This document shows, one piece after another, positions 24,718 to 34,140 of a stretch of DNA of 43,495 nucleotides (position 1 is its first letter; each line of letters opens with the position of its first letter). The stretch is from the NCBI GenBank assembly GCA_028688835.1, contig JAQTXL010000005.1, positions 1 through 43,495 of the forward strand, given 5' to 3'. Made by a program: the position numbers and the translations under genes. The notes below the pieces were generated by a model. That model was not told the origin of the DNA. It did not search any database and saw only the letters and a program-made list of their open reading frames with translations. Origin of the DNA: Candidatus Nanopelagicales bacterium. Its GTDB lineage: Bacteria > Actinomycetota > Actinomycetes > S36-B12.

Positions 24718-26402
24718 GCGTTGACGCACGGTCGGCTCAGCTGGCGGCGAAGCAGGCGCACGAGCTCAGCCAGCACGCCTTCATCAGCATCCTGGAGCCC
24801 GCGCGCATCGCTGAGCTTGCGGCCTCTGCCGGTGACGGCCCCCTCGCCGGAATGCCGTTCGCAGTCAAGGACAACATCGACGTCGCGGGCGTGCCCACGA
24901 CCGCGGCCTGCCCGGCGCTGGACGCTCCAGCGCCTGAGCACGCCCATGTGGTCGCCCGGCTGATCGCAGCCGGGGCGATCCCCGTCGCCAAGACGAACAT
25001 GGACCAGTTCGCCACGGGGCTGGTCGGCACCCGCTCGCCGTACGGTGCCTGCCACAGCGTCTACTCCCCCGATCACGTCAGCGGTGGCAGCAGCAGCGGC
25101 AGCGCGGTCGCCGTGGCCTCCGGTGTCGTCCCCCTGGCCCTCGGCACGGACACCGCAGGCAGTGGGCGTGTCCCGGCCGCGTTCAACGGCCTCGTCGGGA
25201 TGAAGCCGTCGCGCGGGCTGGTCTCCAACACAGGGTTGCTGCCGGCCTGCCCGTCACTCGACTGCATCACGACCTTCACCACGACGGTCACCCAGGCAGC
25301 GGCCGTCTTCGACGTCGTCGTCGGCTACGACGCAGCCGACCCGTACTCGCGCCCGATGCCGCCTGCGCTGCCAGCAGGAGTCGCTCGACACATGCGCGTC
25401 ATCGCCGTTCCCGCAGGGCCCCTTGCACTCGACCCGGAGCACGAGCAGGCGTGGCAGCAGGCGCTCGCGCACGCTGCGACGGTTGCACTGCTCGTGCCGG
25501 TCGACATCGAGCCCTTCCTGGCAGCAGCCCGGCTGCTCTACGAGGCCCCGTTCGTGTCCGAGCGCACCGCGGCCTTCGGAGCCCTGCTCGAGCCCGATGG
25601 CCCGCACCTGGACCCGACCGTGCGCTCGATCGTGCTGCGTGGAGCCGAGTTCACGGCGGCGCAGTCCTTCGCAGCTGCGCATGAGCTCGCCCGGCTGCGA
25701 CGGCTGACTGAGGCTGCGTTCGTCAGCGCCGACGCACTGCTGCTGCCGGTGACCCCGTGGCACCCGACACTCGCGCAGGTCGCCGCTGATCCCATCGGTG
25801 CGAACTCGTGCAACGGGGTCTTCACGAACATGACCAACCTGCTCGACCTGTGCGCCATCGCCCTGCCAGCTGGTGAGCGAGCCGACGGCCTGCCCTTCGG
25901 GATCCAGCTGCTGGCACCGGCCTTCGGCGATGTGCCCCTGCTCGAGCTCGCCGCGACCTGGACAGGCGAGCGCGTGATGGACGCGTGGGCTCCCGAGCCG
26001 CATCGCACCCTCGTGGCTGTCGCCGGAGCGCACCTCAGCGGACAGCCGGCGAACCCGCAGCTCATCGGTCTCGGCGGACACCTGCACGCACGTGCCCGCA
26101 CGGCAGCGGGCTATCGGATGTACACCGTGCCGGGCCCGTTCCCGCGCCCAGGCCTCATCGGCACCGGTGACGGACCGAGCACGGGCATCGAGATCGAGGT
26201 GTGGAGCCTGCCCACGGTGACCATCGATCAGCTCGTGGCGACCATCGCGCCACCGCTCCTGCTCGGCCCGCTCGAACTCGACGACGGGACCACCGTGCTG
26301 GGATTCATCGCCGAGCCGGGTGCGGCCGATCCAGCCAGGGACATCACGGACTTCGGGGGATGGCGAGCGTTCGTGACCGCGCGTGAGCGCCTCCAGCGTT
26401 GA
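24714..26402 (+). CDS. atzF: Allophanate hydrolase, AtzF type
   Basis: 562-residue amidase-signature enzyme. The Ser-cisSer-Lys triad is Lys52 ([12 protein letters not shown]), Ser126 (GGSSSGSA) and Ser150 ([14 protein letters not shown]); spacings of 74 and 24 residues equal those of AtzF. The C-terminal ~115 residues match the allophanate hydrolase C domain ([50 protein letters not shown]). Known members convert allophanate to ammonia and CO2 in cyanuric acid, biuret or urea use. ATG 24714 overlaps the upstream stop. No biotin-dependent urea carboxylase is nearby, so the allophanate probably comes from the adjacent hydrolase. Confidence 0.94.
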   Translation: MSVDARSAQLAAKQAHELSQHAFISILEPARIAELAASAGDGPLAGMPFAVKDNIDVAGVPTTAACPALDAPAPEHAHVVARLIAAGAIPVAKTNMDQFATGLVGTRSPYGACHSVYSPDHVSGGSSSGSAVAVASGVVPLALGTDTAGSGRVPAAFNGLVGMKPSRGLVSNTGLLPACPSLDCITTFTTTVTQAAAVFDVVVGYDAADPYSRPMPPALPAGVARHMRVIAVPAGPLALDPEHEQAWQQALAHAATVALLVPVDIEPFLAAARLLYEAPFVSERTAAFGALLEPDGPHLDPTVRSIVLRGAEFTAAQSFAAAHELARLRRLTEAAFVSADALLLPVTPWHPTLAQVAADPIGANSCNGVFTNMTNLLDLCAIALPAGERADGLPFGIQLLAPAFGDVPLLELAATWTGERVMDAWAPEPHRTLVAVAGAHLSGQPANPQLIGLGGHLHARARTAAGYRMYTVPGPFPRPGLIGTGDGPSTGIEIEVWSLPTVTIDQLVATIAPPLLLGPLELDDGTTVLGFIAEPGAADPARDITDFGGWRAFVTARERLQR

Positions 26403-26435
26403 CAGCCGTGCGCGAGCGCCGACAGGATCCGGGCC

Positions 26436-26837
26436 ATGGCCATCACCGCAGTCCAGCTGTTCTCCGTGCCCGTGAGCGACCAGTCGCGATCGCGCGACTG
26501 GTACGTCGACGTCCTTGGCTTCGAGCTCGTCTCCGACACCCCCATGGGTCCCGACGCCCGATGGGTGCAGGTGCGCCCGCGCGGGGCCTACACCTCCATC
26601 ACGCTGGTGACGTGGTTCGAGACGATGCGGCCCGGCGATGTCTCGGGCATCGTGATCGAGACCGACGACCTCGATGGTGATGTCGCGCTGCTGCGCAGCC
26701 GCGGCATCGACTTCCCTGATGGCATCATCCAGGAGCCCTGGGGCCGGTTCGTCTCGCTGGCGGATCCGGACGGCAACGGCCTGCTGCTGCAGGCCACGGA
26801 CATCGCGTTCATGACCGGTGGCGCGTCCGAGGCCTAG
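26436..26837 (+). CDS. VOC (glyoxalase/bleomycin resistance fold) family protein
   Basis: 133-residue single-domain protein with two beta-alpha-beta-beta-beta modules. It begins AVQLFSVPVSDQSRSRDWYVDVLGFEL and ends WGRFVSLADPDGNGLLLQ, both typical of VOC metalloproteins. Glu-containing WYVDVLGFEL and DPDGNGLLL segments are where metal ligands usually lie, but I cannot assign a substrate. It follows atzF by 33 bases and may be read with it. The stop overlaps the convergent stop of the next gene in the shared sequence CTAG. Confidence 0.87.
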   Translation: MAITAVQLFSVPVSDQSRSRDWYVDVLGFELVSDTPMGPDARWVQVRPRGAYTSITLVTWFETMRPGDVSGIVIETDDLDGDVALLRSRGIDFPDGIIQEPWGRFVSLADPDGNGLLLQATDIAFMTGGASEA

Positions 26838-27406
26838 CCCGCCCCCTGCCCGTGCACGCGGTAGTGCGTGGCCACGACCCCGCTGTCGAACAGCCGCACC
26901 TCGGCGCGCTCGAGATCGAGGCGCAGGCCAGGCGGCAGTGCGCTCGTGCCGCCACCGACGACCACCGGGAACGTGATGAGGTGGAGGTCGTCTATCAAGC
27001 CGGCCCTGAACGCCACGGCCGCAAGCGCGGCCCCACCGATGCTGAGGTCGGCGGTGGCATCGGCCTTCAGCTGCGCCACCTGCTGCGGCTCGAATGCGCG
27101 ATGCAGGGTCGTGCGCGCAGTCGTGACGCTCGTCAATGTCGTGGAGTACACGTGCTTGTCACACAAGGTCCACTGCCGCGCGAACTCGAGGGTCACTGGG
27201 TCCTGGTCGAGGTCGGCGTCCTGGCCCTCCCAGAACTCCATGACCTCGAACATGCGGCGGCCGAAGAGGTGGGTGCCGACCGTGCTCTCGAGCTCGTTCG
27301 CGAACGCGTGCACCGCGGCATCGGGCATCGCGAAGTCGAAACTGCCATCCGCGTCGGCAATGAATCCGTCGAGCGAGCACATCGCGGAGTACACCAGCCG
27401 GGCCAT
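26834..27406 (-). CDS. Dihydrofolate reductase-like (RibD C-terminal domain) family protein
   Basis: 190-residue NADPH-binding reductase-like protein. The N-terminus VYSAMCSLDGFIADADGSFDF, GTHLFGRRMFEVMEFW, the central DLSIGGAALAAVAFRAGLIDDLHL and PVVVGGGTSALP are typical of the RibD_C/YwjB-type family found widely in actinobacteria. Members resemble DHFR, but most have no proven substrate. The stop shares CTAG with the convergent VOC gene. It precedes no obvious partner; the next gene on the same strand upstream is the DNA glycosylase, 36 bases away. Confidence 0.88.
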   Translation of the reverse strand: MARLVYSAMCSLDGFIADADGSFDFAMPDAAVHAFANELESTVGTHLFGRRMFEVMEFWEGQDADLDQDPVTLEFARQWTLCDKHVYSTTLTSVTTARTTLHRAFEPQQVAQLKADATADLSIGGAALAAVAFRAGLIDDLHLITFPVVVGGGTSALPPGLRLDLERAEVRLFDSGVVATHYRVHGQGAG

Positions 27407-27442
27407 GCACAGACTGTGCCACAGCCCAGCGGCGGTCGACCG

Positions 27443-28060
27443 CTAGTCAGGGGGCCAGATGCCCGACGACCCGCGCCGGTGACTGTCGAGGAGATGGGTG
27501 TCGATGACCCCGATCGACTCCATCATCGCGTACATGGTCGTCGGCCCGACAAAGGTGAAGCCGCGCCTCTTCAGCTCCTTGGACAGAGCGACCGACTCCG
27601 GGGACTGCGTGGGGATCTCGTCGATCGTGCGCGGCGCAGGCGTGGCGTCGGGCTTGAACGACCAGACGAGTGCGGCCAGGCCGCCGTCCGCGCGCAGCGC
27701 GATCGTCGCACGCGCGTTGGTGATCGCCGACGCGATCTTGGCGCGGTTGCGGATGATGGCGGCATCGGCCAGCAGGCGCTCACGATCGCGCTCGTCGTAC
27801 TCGGCGACGATGTCGGGCACGAACTGATGGAAGGCGGCACGGAAGCCGGCCCGCTTGCGCAGGATCGTGTCCCAGGAGAGCCCGGCCTGGAAGCCCTCGA
27901 GCACCACGCGCTCGTAGAGCCCGTGCTCATCGGTGACCGGCATGCCCCACTCGTGGTCGTAGTACTCACGGCGCAGCGGGTCATGCGCAGCCCACACCGG
28001 TCGTCGCAGGCCGTCCTCGCCCAGGACTGTGCCCAGGCCCTCGTCAGCGTTGGCCGGCAT
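27443..28060 (-). CDS. tag: DNA-3-methyladenine glycosylase I, zinc-ligand variant
   Basis: 205-residue base-excision repair enzyme that removes 3-methyladenine. It aligns along its length with E. coli Tag: WAAHDPLRREYYDHEWGMPV, LEGFQAGLSWDTILRKRAGFRAAFHQF with catalytic Glu55, and VGPTTMYAMMESIGVIDTHL. Three of the four zinc ligands of E. coli Tag are replaced (Cys4 by Pro21, His17 by Tyr34, Cys179 by Ser), leaving only the C-terminal His. The N-terminus has ~15 extra residues. It lies nine bases after map and may be co-transcribed with it. Confidence 0.93.
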   Translation of the reverse strand: MPANADEGLGTVLGEDGLRRPVWAAHDPLRREYYDHEWGMPVTDEHGLYERVVLEGFQAGLSWDTILRKRAGFRAAFHQFVPDIVAEYDERDRERLLADAAIIRNRAKIASAITNARATIALRADGGLAALVWSFKPDATPAPRTIDEIPTQSPESVALSKELKRRGFTFVGPTTMYAMMESIGVIDTHLLDSHRRGSSGIWPPD

Positions 28061-28069
28061 CTGCGTCGC

Positions 28070-28852
28070 CTACAGGCGGACGTCGTCGAGCGCGGTGAGG
28101 ACCCAGGGGCCCTGCTCCGTGATCGCCACCGTGTGCTCCCAGTGGGAGGCCCACCGCCGGTCGCTGGTCACGACCGTCCAGCCATCGACGAGCACCTGCA
28201 CCTCCGGTGAGCCCAGCGTCACCATGGGCTCGATGGCCAGGGCCATGCCCACCTTGAGGAGGGGCCCGCGGCCCGGATCGCCGTAGTTGGGGATCGGCGG
28301 GGCCATGTGCATCGCAGTGCCGATTCCGTGCCCGATGTACTCCTCGATGATCCCGAAGTCGCTCTGCGTGCGCACGCACTGCTCGACGGCGTGGCCGATG
28401 TCGGACAGGCGGCTGCCCTCGCGCACCTGGGCGAGACCGGCCCACAGCGAGGCCTCGGTCACCCGTGAGAGCTCGACGACCTCGGGTGCCGCCTGGCCCA
28501 CGAGCACGCTGATGGCCGCGTCGCCGTGCCAGCCGTCGACGATGGCGCCGCAGTCGATGGAGATGATGTCGCCGTCGAGGAGCGCACGCGGGCCGGGGAT
28601 GCCGTGCACGACCTCCTCGTTGATCGAGGAGCAGATGGCAGCCGGGTAGCCGTGGTAGCCCAGGAACGACGGTGTCGCACCTGCATCACGGATGACCTGG
28701 TGCGCGATCTCATCGAGCTGCGCAGTCGTCACGCCGGGCCGCACCGCCTGCTCGACGGCCTGCAGGGCGTGCGCAACCACGAGGCCTGCCTGCCGCATGA
28801 CGGCGAGCTGGTCAGGTGACTTGATCTGGATGGAGTCCTTCTTGCGGAACAT
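28070..28852 (-). CDS. map: Methionine aminopeptidase, type I
   Basis: Removes the initiator methionine from nascent proteins. All five metal ligands are present: Asp100 (SIDCG), Asp111 (GDAA), His175 (GHGIG), Glu208 (AIEPM) and Glu239 (WEHT); the substrate-site His83 is in VVHGIPG. 260 aa, no N-terminal extension. It is six bases after adk in the usual secY-adk-map order. The usual next gene, infA, is displaced by ~16.4 kb. Confidence 0.97.
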   Translation of the reverse strand: MFRKKDSIQIKSPDQLAVMRQAGLVVAHALQAVEQAVRPGVTTAQLDEIAHQVIRDAGATPSFLGYHGYPAAICSSINEEVVHGIPGPRALLDGDIISIDCGAIVDGWHGDAAISVLVGQAAPEVVELSRVTEASLWAGLAQVREGSRLSDIGHAVEQCVRTQSDFGIIEEYIGHGIGTAMHMAPPIPNYGDPGRGPLLKVGMALAIEPMVTLGSPEVQVLVDGWTVVTSDRRWASHWEHTVAITEQGPWVLTALDDVRL

Positions 28853-28858
28853 CGCGAG

Positions 28859-29422
28859 CTAGGCGCCGAGCGCTGCGAGCAGTCGCGCGGTGACGTCGTC
28901 GACAGCACCCATGCCGTCGACCTGCACCAGGAGCCCGCGCTCCGCGTAGACCGCCGTGAGGGGCGCCGTCTGCTCGGCGTAGACCTCGAGGCGACGCCGG
29001 ATGACGTCCTCGGTGTCATCGGCCCGACCCTGCTCCTGGGCGCGCTTCACGAGTCTCACGACGACCTCGTCGATGTCGACCGTGAGCTCGACCGCGCGGT
29101 CGATCGTCGACCCGGAGGCTGTGAGCATGGAGTCGAGCTCGCCGACCTGCTCGAGGGTGCGGGGGTAGCCGTCGAGCAGGAAGCCCGGGGCGCAGTCGTC
29201 ATGCGTCAGGCGATCGCGCACCATGGCGTTCGTGACATCGTCGGGGACGTACTCGCCCGCGTCCATGAAGCGCTTGGCCTCGACGCCCAGGGGCGTGCCC
29301 TGCGACACGTTGGCGCGGAAGATGTCGCCGGTGGAGATGTGCGGGATGCCCAGCCGCTCGGCGACGACCACGGCCTGGGTGCCCTTGCCCGCTCCCGGCG
29401 GACCCATGAGTACTACACGCAT
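28859..29422 (-). CDS. adk: Adenylate kinase, short form
   Basis: Balances AMP, ADP and ATP. P-loop GPPGAGKGTQ at residues 7-16, AMP-site STGDIFRANV and GFLLDGYPRTLEQ are present. 187 aa: the LID domain is the short version lacking the zinc/inserted loop, as in mycobacteria and other actinobacteria. It is ten bases after secY, the standard neighbour. Confidence 0.98.
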   Translation of the reverse strand: MRVVLMGPPGAGKGTQAVVVAERLGIPHISTGDIFRANVSQGTPLGVEAKRFMDAGEYVPDDVTNAMVRDRLTHDDCAPGFLLDGYPRTLEQVGELDSMLTASGSTIDRAVELTVDIDEVVVRLVKRAQEQGRADDTEDVIRRRLEVYAEQTAPLTAVYAERGLLVQVDGMGAVDDVTARLLAALGA

Positions 29423-29432
29423 GTCATAACCC

Positions 29433-30731
29433 CTAGCGGAGGAATCCCTCGTAGTTGCGCTGCTGCAGCTGCGACTCGATCTGCTTCACGGTGTCAAGGC
29501 CCACGCCCACCATGATGAGCAGGCTCGTGCCGCCGAAGATGAACTGGCCCGACACCCCGAGGAACCCGAAGGCGAAGACTGGCAGCACGGCGATGATGCC
29601 CAGGTAGAGCGAACCGGGCGCAGTCAGGCGGGTCAGCACGTAGTTCAGGTAGTCGGCAGTCGGCTTGCCAGCGCGGATGCCGGGGATGAAGCCGCCGTAC
29701 TTCTTCATGTCGTCGGCGACCTCAACGGGGTTGAAGGTGATCGAGACGTAGAAGTAGCAGAAGAAGATGATGAGCAGGAAGTAGGTCATCAGGTACCAGG
29801 TGCCTGAGCCCGTGCCGAAGTTCGACTGCACCCAGATGGCCCAGTCGGCCTGGCTCCCGGTGAGCTGGATGAACAGGGTCGGGATGAACATCAGCGACGA
29901 GGCGAAGATCACCGGGATGACACCGGCCATGTTCACCTTGAGCGGGATGTAGGTCGAGGTGCCGCCGTACATGCGGCGGCCGACCATGCGCTTGGCGTAC
30001 TGCACGGGGATGCGCCGCTGCGCCTGCTCGACGAAGACCACGAGCGCCATGACCACGATGCCGATGAGGATCGTGATGAGGAAGGTGAAGGGCCCCTTGC
30101 TGCCCCAGACCGACGCGAACTGGGCAGGCACCGTGGCGATGATGGAGGTGAAGATCAGCAGCGACATGCCATTGCCGACGCCGCGCTCGGTGATGAGCTC
30201 GCCGAACCACATGATCACGGCGGTGCCGGCGGTCATCGCCAGCACCATCACGAGGATGATCCAGGTGCCCTGGTTCGGGATGATCTGCTCGTTGCAGCCG
30301 CTGAACAGGGCGCCGGGCGTGCGCGCCAGGGACAGGATCGCGGTGGACTGCAGGATCGCCAGCGCGATCGTGAGGTAGCGCGTGTACTGGGTGATCTTGG
30401 CCTGGCCGGACTGCCCGTCCTTCTTGAGCGCCTCCAGGCGAGGGATCACGACCGTCATCAGCTGCAGGATGATGCTCGCAGTGATGTACGGCATGATGCC
30501 GAGCGCGAAGACGGACAGCTGCAGGAGCGCGCCGCCGCTGAACAGGTTGATGAGGGCATAGATGGAATTGCCCTGCACGACATCGATACACCGCTGGACA
30601 GCCGAATAGTCCACGCCTGGGGTCGGCACGACCGACCCGAGGCGGAACAGCGCGAGGAGACCCAGGGTGAACAGGATCTTCTTGCGGAGGTCCGGTGTAC
30701 GCAGGGCAGCCCCGAACGCACTGATGTGCAC
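29433..30731 (-). CDS. secY: Preprotein translocase channel subunit SecY
   Basis: Pore of the general secretion channel, ten transmembrane helices. 432 aa with landmarks LGLLALFRLGSVVPTPGVD, NLFSGGALLQLSVFALGIMPYITASIILQL (split over 63-92), GFIPGIRAGKPTADYLN in the C5 loop and the C-terminal QLQQRNYEGFLR. The start is GTG 30731, matching the usual N-terminus. It is the last spc-operon gene after rplO. Confidence 0.98.
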   Translation of the reverse strand: MHISAFGAALRTPDLRKKILFTLGLLALFRLGSVVPTPGVDYSAVQRCIDVVQGNSIYALINLFSGGALLQLSVFALGIMPYITASIILQLMTVVIPRLEALKKDGQSGQAKITQYTRYLTIALAILQSTAILSLARTPGALFSGCNEQIIPNQGTWIILVMVLAMTAGTAVIMWFGELITERGVGNGMSLLIFTSIIATVPAQFASVWGSKGPFTFLITILIGIVVMALVVFVEQAQRRIPVQYAKRMVGRRMYGGTSTYIPLKVNMAGVIPVIFASSLMFIPTLFIQLTGSQADWAIWVQSNFGTGSGTWYLMTYFLLIIFFCYFYVSITFNPVEVADDMKKYGGFIPGIRAGKPTADYLNYVLTRLTAPGSLYLGIIAVLPVFAFGFLGVSGQFIFGGTSLLIMVGVGLDTVKQIESQLQQRNYEGFLR

Positions 30732-30743
30732 TGTGCCTCCTGC

Positions 30744-31184
30744 TTAGCTTTCGGTAACGGTCCCACCTGCGGCGACGATCTTGTCGCGCGCAACTGATGA
30801 ACAGGCATCCACAGTGATCGTGATGGCCACTGAGATGTCGCCCTGTCCGAGAACCTTAACAAGGTGACCCTTGCGGACCGCACCCTTGGCGACGAGATCG
30901 TCGACCGTGACTGCGCCGCCCTCAGGGAAGAGCTTCTCCAGCATCGCGACGTTTACGACCTGGAACTCCACCTTGTTGGGGTTCTTGAACCCCTTGAGCT
31001 TGGGCAGGCGCATGTGCAGCGGCATCTGGCCGCCCTCGAACCGGGCCGGAACCTGGTAGCGCGCCTTGGTGCCCTTGGTGCCGCGGCCTGCGGTCTTGCC
31101 CTTCGAGGCCTCGCCGCGACCCTTGCGGGTGCGTTCGGTCTTGGCGCCGGGTGCTGGGCGCAGATGATGGACCTTGAGCGCCAT
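30744..31184 (-). CDS. rplO: 50S ribosomal protein L15
   Basis: Late-assembling large-subunit protein. [20 protein letters not shown] and [19 protein letters not shown] are typical, followed by [20 protein letters not shown]. 146 aa is standard. It lies two bases after rpmD and twelve before secY. Confidence 0.98.
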   Translation of the reverse strand: MALKVHHLRPAPGAKTERTRKGRGEASKGKTAGRGTKGTKARYQVPARFEGGQMPLHMRLPKLKGFKNPNKVEFQVVNVAMLEKLFPEGGAVTVDDLVAKGAVRKGHLVKVLGQGDISVAITITVDACSSVARDKIVAAGGTVTES

Positions 31185-31186
31185 GG

Positions 31187-31369
31187 CTACTCGACCTCCT
31201 CAACGACAACGAGATGCTGCACGGTGTTGACCATGCCGCGGATTTCGGGGCGGTCCTCCTTGACCACCGAGTCGTTGATCCGCTTCAGGCCGAGCGAGCG
31301 CAGCGTGTTGCGCTGGCCGGCCGTGCCGCCGATCTCCGACTTCTTCTGCGTGACCTTCAAGCGTGCCAT
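31187..31369 (-). CDS. rpmD: 50S ribosomal protein L30
   Basis: 60-residue protein: [19 protein letters not shown] and [20 protein letters not shown] identify it. The start overlaps the rpsE stop by one base (TAATG), so the two are translationally coupled. Length is normal for the bacterial form. Confidence 0.98.
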   Translation of the reverse strand: MARLKVTQKKSEIGGTAGQRNTLRSLGLKRINDSVVKEDRPEIRGMVNTVQHLVVVEEVE

Positions 31370-31962
31370 TACGCACCCATTCCTGCGGCACGCGCACGCA
31401 GCAAGCGAGCAGGTGCCACGTCTTCAAGCGGCAGTCCGCGACGCGCAGCAACGGCCTCCGGGGACTCGAGCCCCTTGAGCGCTGCGATCGTGGCATGAAC
31501 GATGTTGATGGCGTTGTCCGATCCCATCGACTTGCTCAGGATGTCGTGCACGCCTGCGCACTCCAGCACGGCACGCACCGGGCCACCGGCGATGACGCCG
31601 GTACCGGGGGCAGCCGGGCGCAGCATGACCACGCCTGCAGCAGCCTCACCAGTGATGGGGTGAGGAATCGTGCCCTGGATGCGCGGGACCTTGAAGAAGT
31701 GCTTCTTGGCCTCCTCGACACCCTTGGCGATCGCAGCCGGGACTTCCTTCGCCTTGCCGTAGCCCACGCCCACCATGCCGTCGCCGTCGCCGACGACCAC
31801 AAGTGCGGTGAAGCTGAAGCGACGACCACCCTTGACGACCTTGGCGACGCGATTGATGGCGACCACACGCTCGACGAATGCGGACTTCTCCTCGCGAGGA
31901 GAACGCTCCTTGCGATCCTTGCGCTCGCCTGCGCCGCTTCCGCGACGTTCGCTAGCTGCCAT
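31369..31962 (-). CDS. rpsE: 30S ribosomal protein S5
   Basis: Decoding-fidelity protein of the small subunit. The double-stranded RNA-binding-like domain begins [20 protein letters not shown], then [20 protein letters not shown]; the C-terminal domain has [20 protein letters not shown] and [18 protein letters not shown]. 197 aa with a charged N-terminal leader ([14 protein letters not shown]). It follows rplR by 33 bases. Confidence 0.98.
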   Translation of the reverse strand: MAASERRGSGAGERKDRKERSPREEKSAFVERVVAINRVAKVVKGGRRFSFTALVVVGDGDGMVGVGYGKAKEVPAAIAKGVEEAKKHFFKVPRIQGTIPHPITGEAAAGVVMLRPAAPGTGVIAGGPVRAVLECAGVHDILSKSMGSDNAINIVHATIAALKGLESPEAVAARRGLPLEDVAPARLLRARAAGMGA

Positions 31963-31995
31963 GGTTTTCCTCTTCCCTACTTGTCCGAATACGTC

Positions 31996-32379
31996 TTAGA
32001 AGTCCAGGCCACCCTCGCGGGCGCCCTCAGCGAGAGCGGCCACACGACCGTGGTACTTGTTGCCGCCGCGGTCGAACACGACCGCTTCGACTCCGGCCTT
32101 CTTGGCGCGATCGGCGACCAGCTGGCCCACCTTGCGTGCCTTGGCAGTCTTGTCCTCGGAGGCTCCCCGAAGGTCGGCCTCCATGGTCGAGGCCGACGCG
32201 AGCGTCTGGCCGATGGTGTCGTCGACGATCTGCGCCACCATGTGGCGGGCAGAGCGGGTGACGACCAGCCGTGGCCGCGCCGAGGTCCCGGAGACCTTCT
32301 TGCGCACACGGATGTGGCGACGCTTGCGGCCGACAACGTTCTTGTTGCCCGACCCGAGCTTGATGCCGTAGGAGCTCAC
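31996..32379 (-). CDS. rplR: 50S ribosomal protein L18
   Basis: 5S rRNA-binding protein. [40 protein letters not shown] and the terminal [17 protein letters not shown] are diagnostic. 127 aa. GTG 32379 overlaps the rplF stop as GTGA, so translation is coupled. Confidence 0.98.
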   Translation of the reverse strand: MSSYGIKLGSGNKNVVGRKRRHIRVRKKVSGTSARPRLVVTRSARHMVAQIVDDTIGQTLASASTMEADLRGASEDKTAKARKVGQLVADRAKKAGVEAVVFDRGGNKYHGRVAALAEGAREGGLDF

Positions 32380-32915
32380 TTCTTACCAGCCTTTCCAGCC
32401 TTGCGGCGGATGACTTCACCCTCGTAGCGCACGCCCTTGCCCTTGTACGGCTCCGGCGGACGGATCTTGCGGATGTTGGCGGCGACCTCGCCGACCTGCT
32501 GCTTGTCGATGCCCTGGATCCTGAGCTTCACGGGGCTCTCGACCTGGAAGGAGATGCCTGCAGGTGCAGGCACGAGCACGGGATGGCTGAAGCCGAGCTG
32601 GAACTCCAGGTCCGTGCCCTTGGCCGCGACGCGGTAGCCGGTGCCGACGAGCTCGAGCGACTTCTCGAACCCGGTCGTCACACCGATCACCATGTTGGCG
32701 ATCAGGGTGCGCGACAGGCCGTGCAGTGCGCGTGAGCGTCGCTCGTCATTGGGCCGCGTCACCGAGAGGACGCCGTCCTCCTGGGACACGGCGATGGGCT
32801 CGGCGACCGTCAGGCTGAGATTGCCCTTGGGGCCGGTGACCGTGACGAGCTGTCCGTCGATCTGCACCGTGACGCCCGCAGGCAGCGCGATGGGGAGACG
32901 TCCAATACGTGACAT
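32376..32915 (-). CDS. rplF: 50S ribosomal protein L6
   Basis: Large-subunit protein near the factor-binding site. [15 protein letters not shown] and the C-terminal [21 protein letters not shown] region (last 22 residues) with [14 protein letters not shown] before it are characteristic. I chose ATG 32915 (179 aa), which has GGGAG seven bases upstream; the open frame continues 13 codons further without support. It is ten bases after rpsH. Confidence 0.98.
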   Translation of the reverse strand: MSRIGRLPIALPAGVTVQIDGQLVTVTGPKGNLSLTVAEPIAVSQEDGVLSVTRPNDERRSRALHGLSRTLIANMVIGVTTGFEKSLELVGTGYRVAAKGTDLEFQLGFSHPVLVPAPAGISFQVESPVKLRIQGIDKQQVGEVAANIRKIRPPEPYKGKGVRYEGEVIRRKAGKAGKK

Positions 32916-32925
32916 CAGATACTCC

Positions 32926-33324
32926 CTACCAGACGTAGGCGAGGACTTCCCCACCTACGCCCTTCTTCTGGGCCTGGCGGTCAGTGAGCAGACCGCTGGA
33001 CGTGGACAGGATGGCGATGCCGAGGCCGCCGAGCACGCGCGGCAGCGCGGTGTTCTTCGCGTAGACGCGAAGGCCGGGCTTGGACACGCGGCGCAGGCCG
33101 GCGATCGAGCGCTCGCGGCTCGGGCCGTACTTGAGCTCGAGCGTGAGCGTGCGGCCCACGGCGTCCTCGGTCTCGCTGAAGCCGGCGATGTAGCCCTCAC
33201 GCTTGAGGATCTCGGCGATGTGCACCTTGATCTTGCTGTGAGGCATCGACACGGTGTCGTGATAGGCAGAGTTCGCGTTGCGCAAGCGCGCAAGCATGTC
33301 TGCGATCGGGTCAGTCATTGTCAT
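32926..33324 (-). CDS. rpsH: 30S ribosomal protein S8
   Basis: Central-domain 16S rRNA binder; in E. coli it represses the spc operon. [50 protein letters not shown] and the C-terminal [17 protein letters not shown] are standard. 132 aa. Two starts (ATG 33324 or ATG 33318) are possible. It follows rpsN by 58 bases. Confidence 0.98.
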   Translation of the reverse strand: MTMTDPIADMLARLRNANSAYHDTVSMPHSKIKVHIAEILKREGYIAGFSETEDAVGRTLTLELKYGPSRERSIAGLRRVSKPGLRVYAKNTALPRVLGGLGIAILSTSSGLLTDRQAQKKGVGGEVLAYVW

Positions 33325-33382
33325 GTTGTTGGCCTGAGGCCTTCCTCGCTGTGGTTTCCGTCAGGACCTTCAGCGTCGTGGT

Positions 33383-33568
33383 TTACCAGCTGCTCTTGGT
33401 CACGCCGGGCAGTTCGCCCGCGTGTGCCATCTCACGGAGACAAATCCGGCACAGGCCGAACTTGCGGTAGACAGAGTGCGGACGACCGCACTTGTTGCAG
33501 CGTGTGTACGCGCGAACCTTGAACTTCGGCGTCTTCTGCTGCTTCTGGATGAGTGCTTTCTTCGCCAT
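33383..33568 (-). CDS. rpsN: 30S ribosomal protein S14, zinc type
   Basis: 61-residue short S14 (type Z, sometimes rpsZ). The zinc ribbon is C24-x2-C27 and C40-x2-C43 in [19 protein letters not shown]. Ends [17 protein letters not shown] as usual. Actinobacteria keep this form in the spc operon and often encode a longer zinc-free paralogue elsewhere. It is three bases after rplE. Confidence 0.98.
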   Translation of the reverse strand: MAKKALIQKQQKTPKFKVRAYTRCNKCGRPHSVYRKFGLCRICLREMAHAGELPGVTKSSW

Positions 33569-33571
33569 GGC

Positions 33572-34138
33572 TCAGGCCTCCTTGAAGGGGAATCCGAGAA
33601 GGCGAAGCAGGGCGCGGCCTTCATCATCGTTGGTCGCCGTGGTCACGACGGTGATGTCCATGCCACGCGTGCGATCGATCTTGTCCTGGTCGATCTCATG
33701 GAACATCGACTGCTCCACGAGGCCGAAGGTGTAGTTGCCGCGTCCGTCGAACTGCTTGGGCGAGAGCCCGCGGAAGTCACGGATGCGCGGCAGCGCGATC
33801 GACAGCAGGCGGTCGAGGAACTCCCACATGCGATCACCGCGGAGGGTGACGTGCACGCCGATGGGCTGGCCCTCGCGCAGCTTGAACTGGGCGATCGACT
33901 TGCGCGCCTTGGTGATCTGCGGCTTCTGGCCGGTGATCTCCGTGATGTCGCGGATCGCGCCCTCGATGAGCTTGGAGTCGCGAGCAGCCTCGCCGACACC
34001 CATGTTCACGACGATCTTCGTGAGGCCGGGCACCTGCATGATGTTGGCGAACTCGAACTCGCTCTTGAGCGCAGGGATGATCTCCGCGCGGTACCGCGCC
34101 TTGAGGCGCGGCTGAGCGTTGGTGGTTGCAGTACTCAT
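33572..34138 (-). CDS. rplE: 50S ribosomal protein L5
   Basis: 5S rRNA-binding protein forming the inter-subunit bridge near P-site t[43 protein letters not shown] and [20 protein letters not shown] are typical. 188 aa is standard. It lies two bases after rplX. Confidence 0.98.
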   Translation of the reverse strand: MSTATTNAQPRLKARYRAEIIPALKSEFEFANIMQVPGLTKIVVNMGVGEAARDSKLIEGAIRDITEITGQKPQITKARKSIAQFKLREGQPIGVHVTLRGDRMWEFLDRLLSIALPRIRDFRGLSPKQFDGRGNYTFGLVEQSMFHEIDQDKIDRTRGMDITVVTTATNDDEGRALLRLLGFPFKEA

Positions 34139-34140
34139 GC

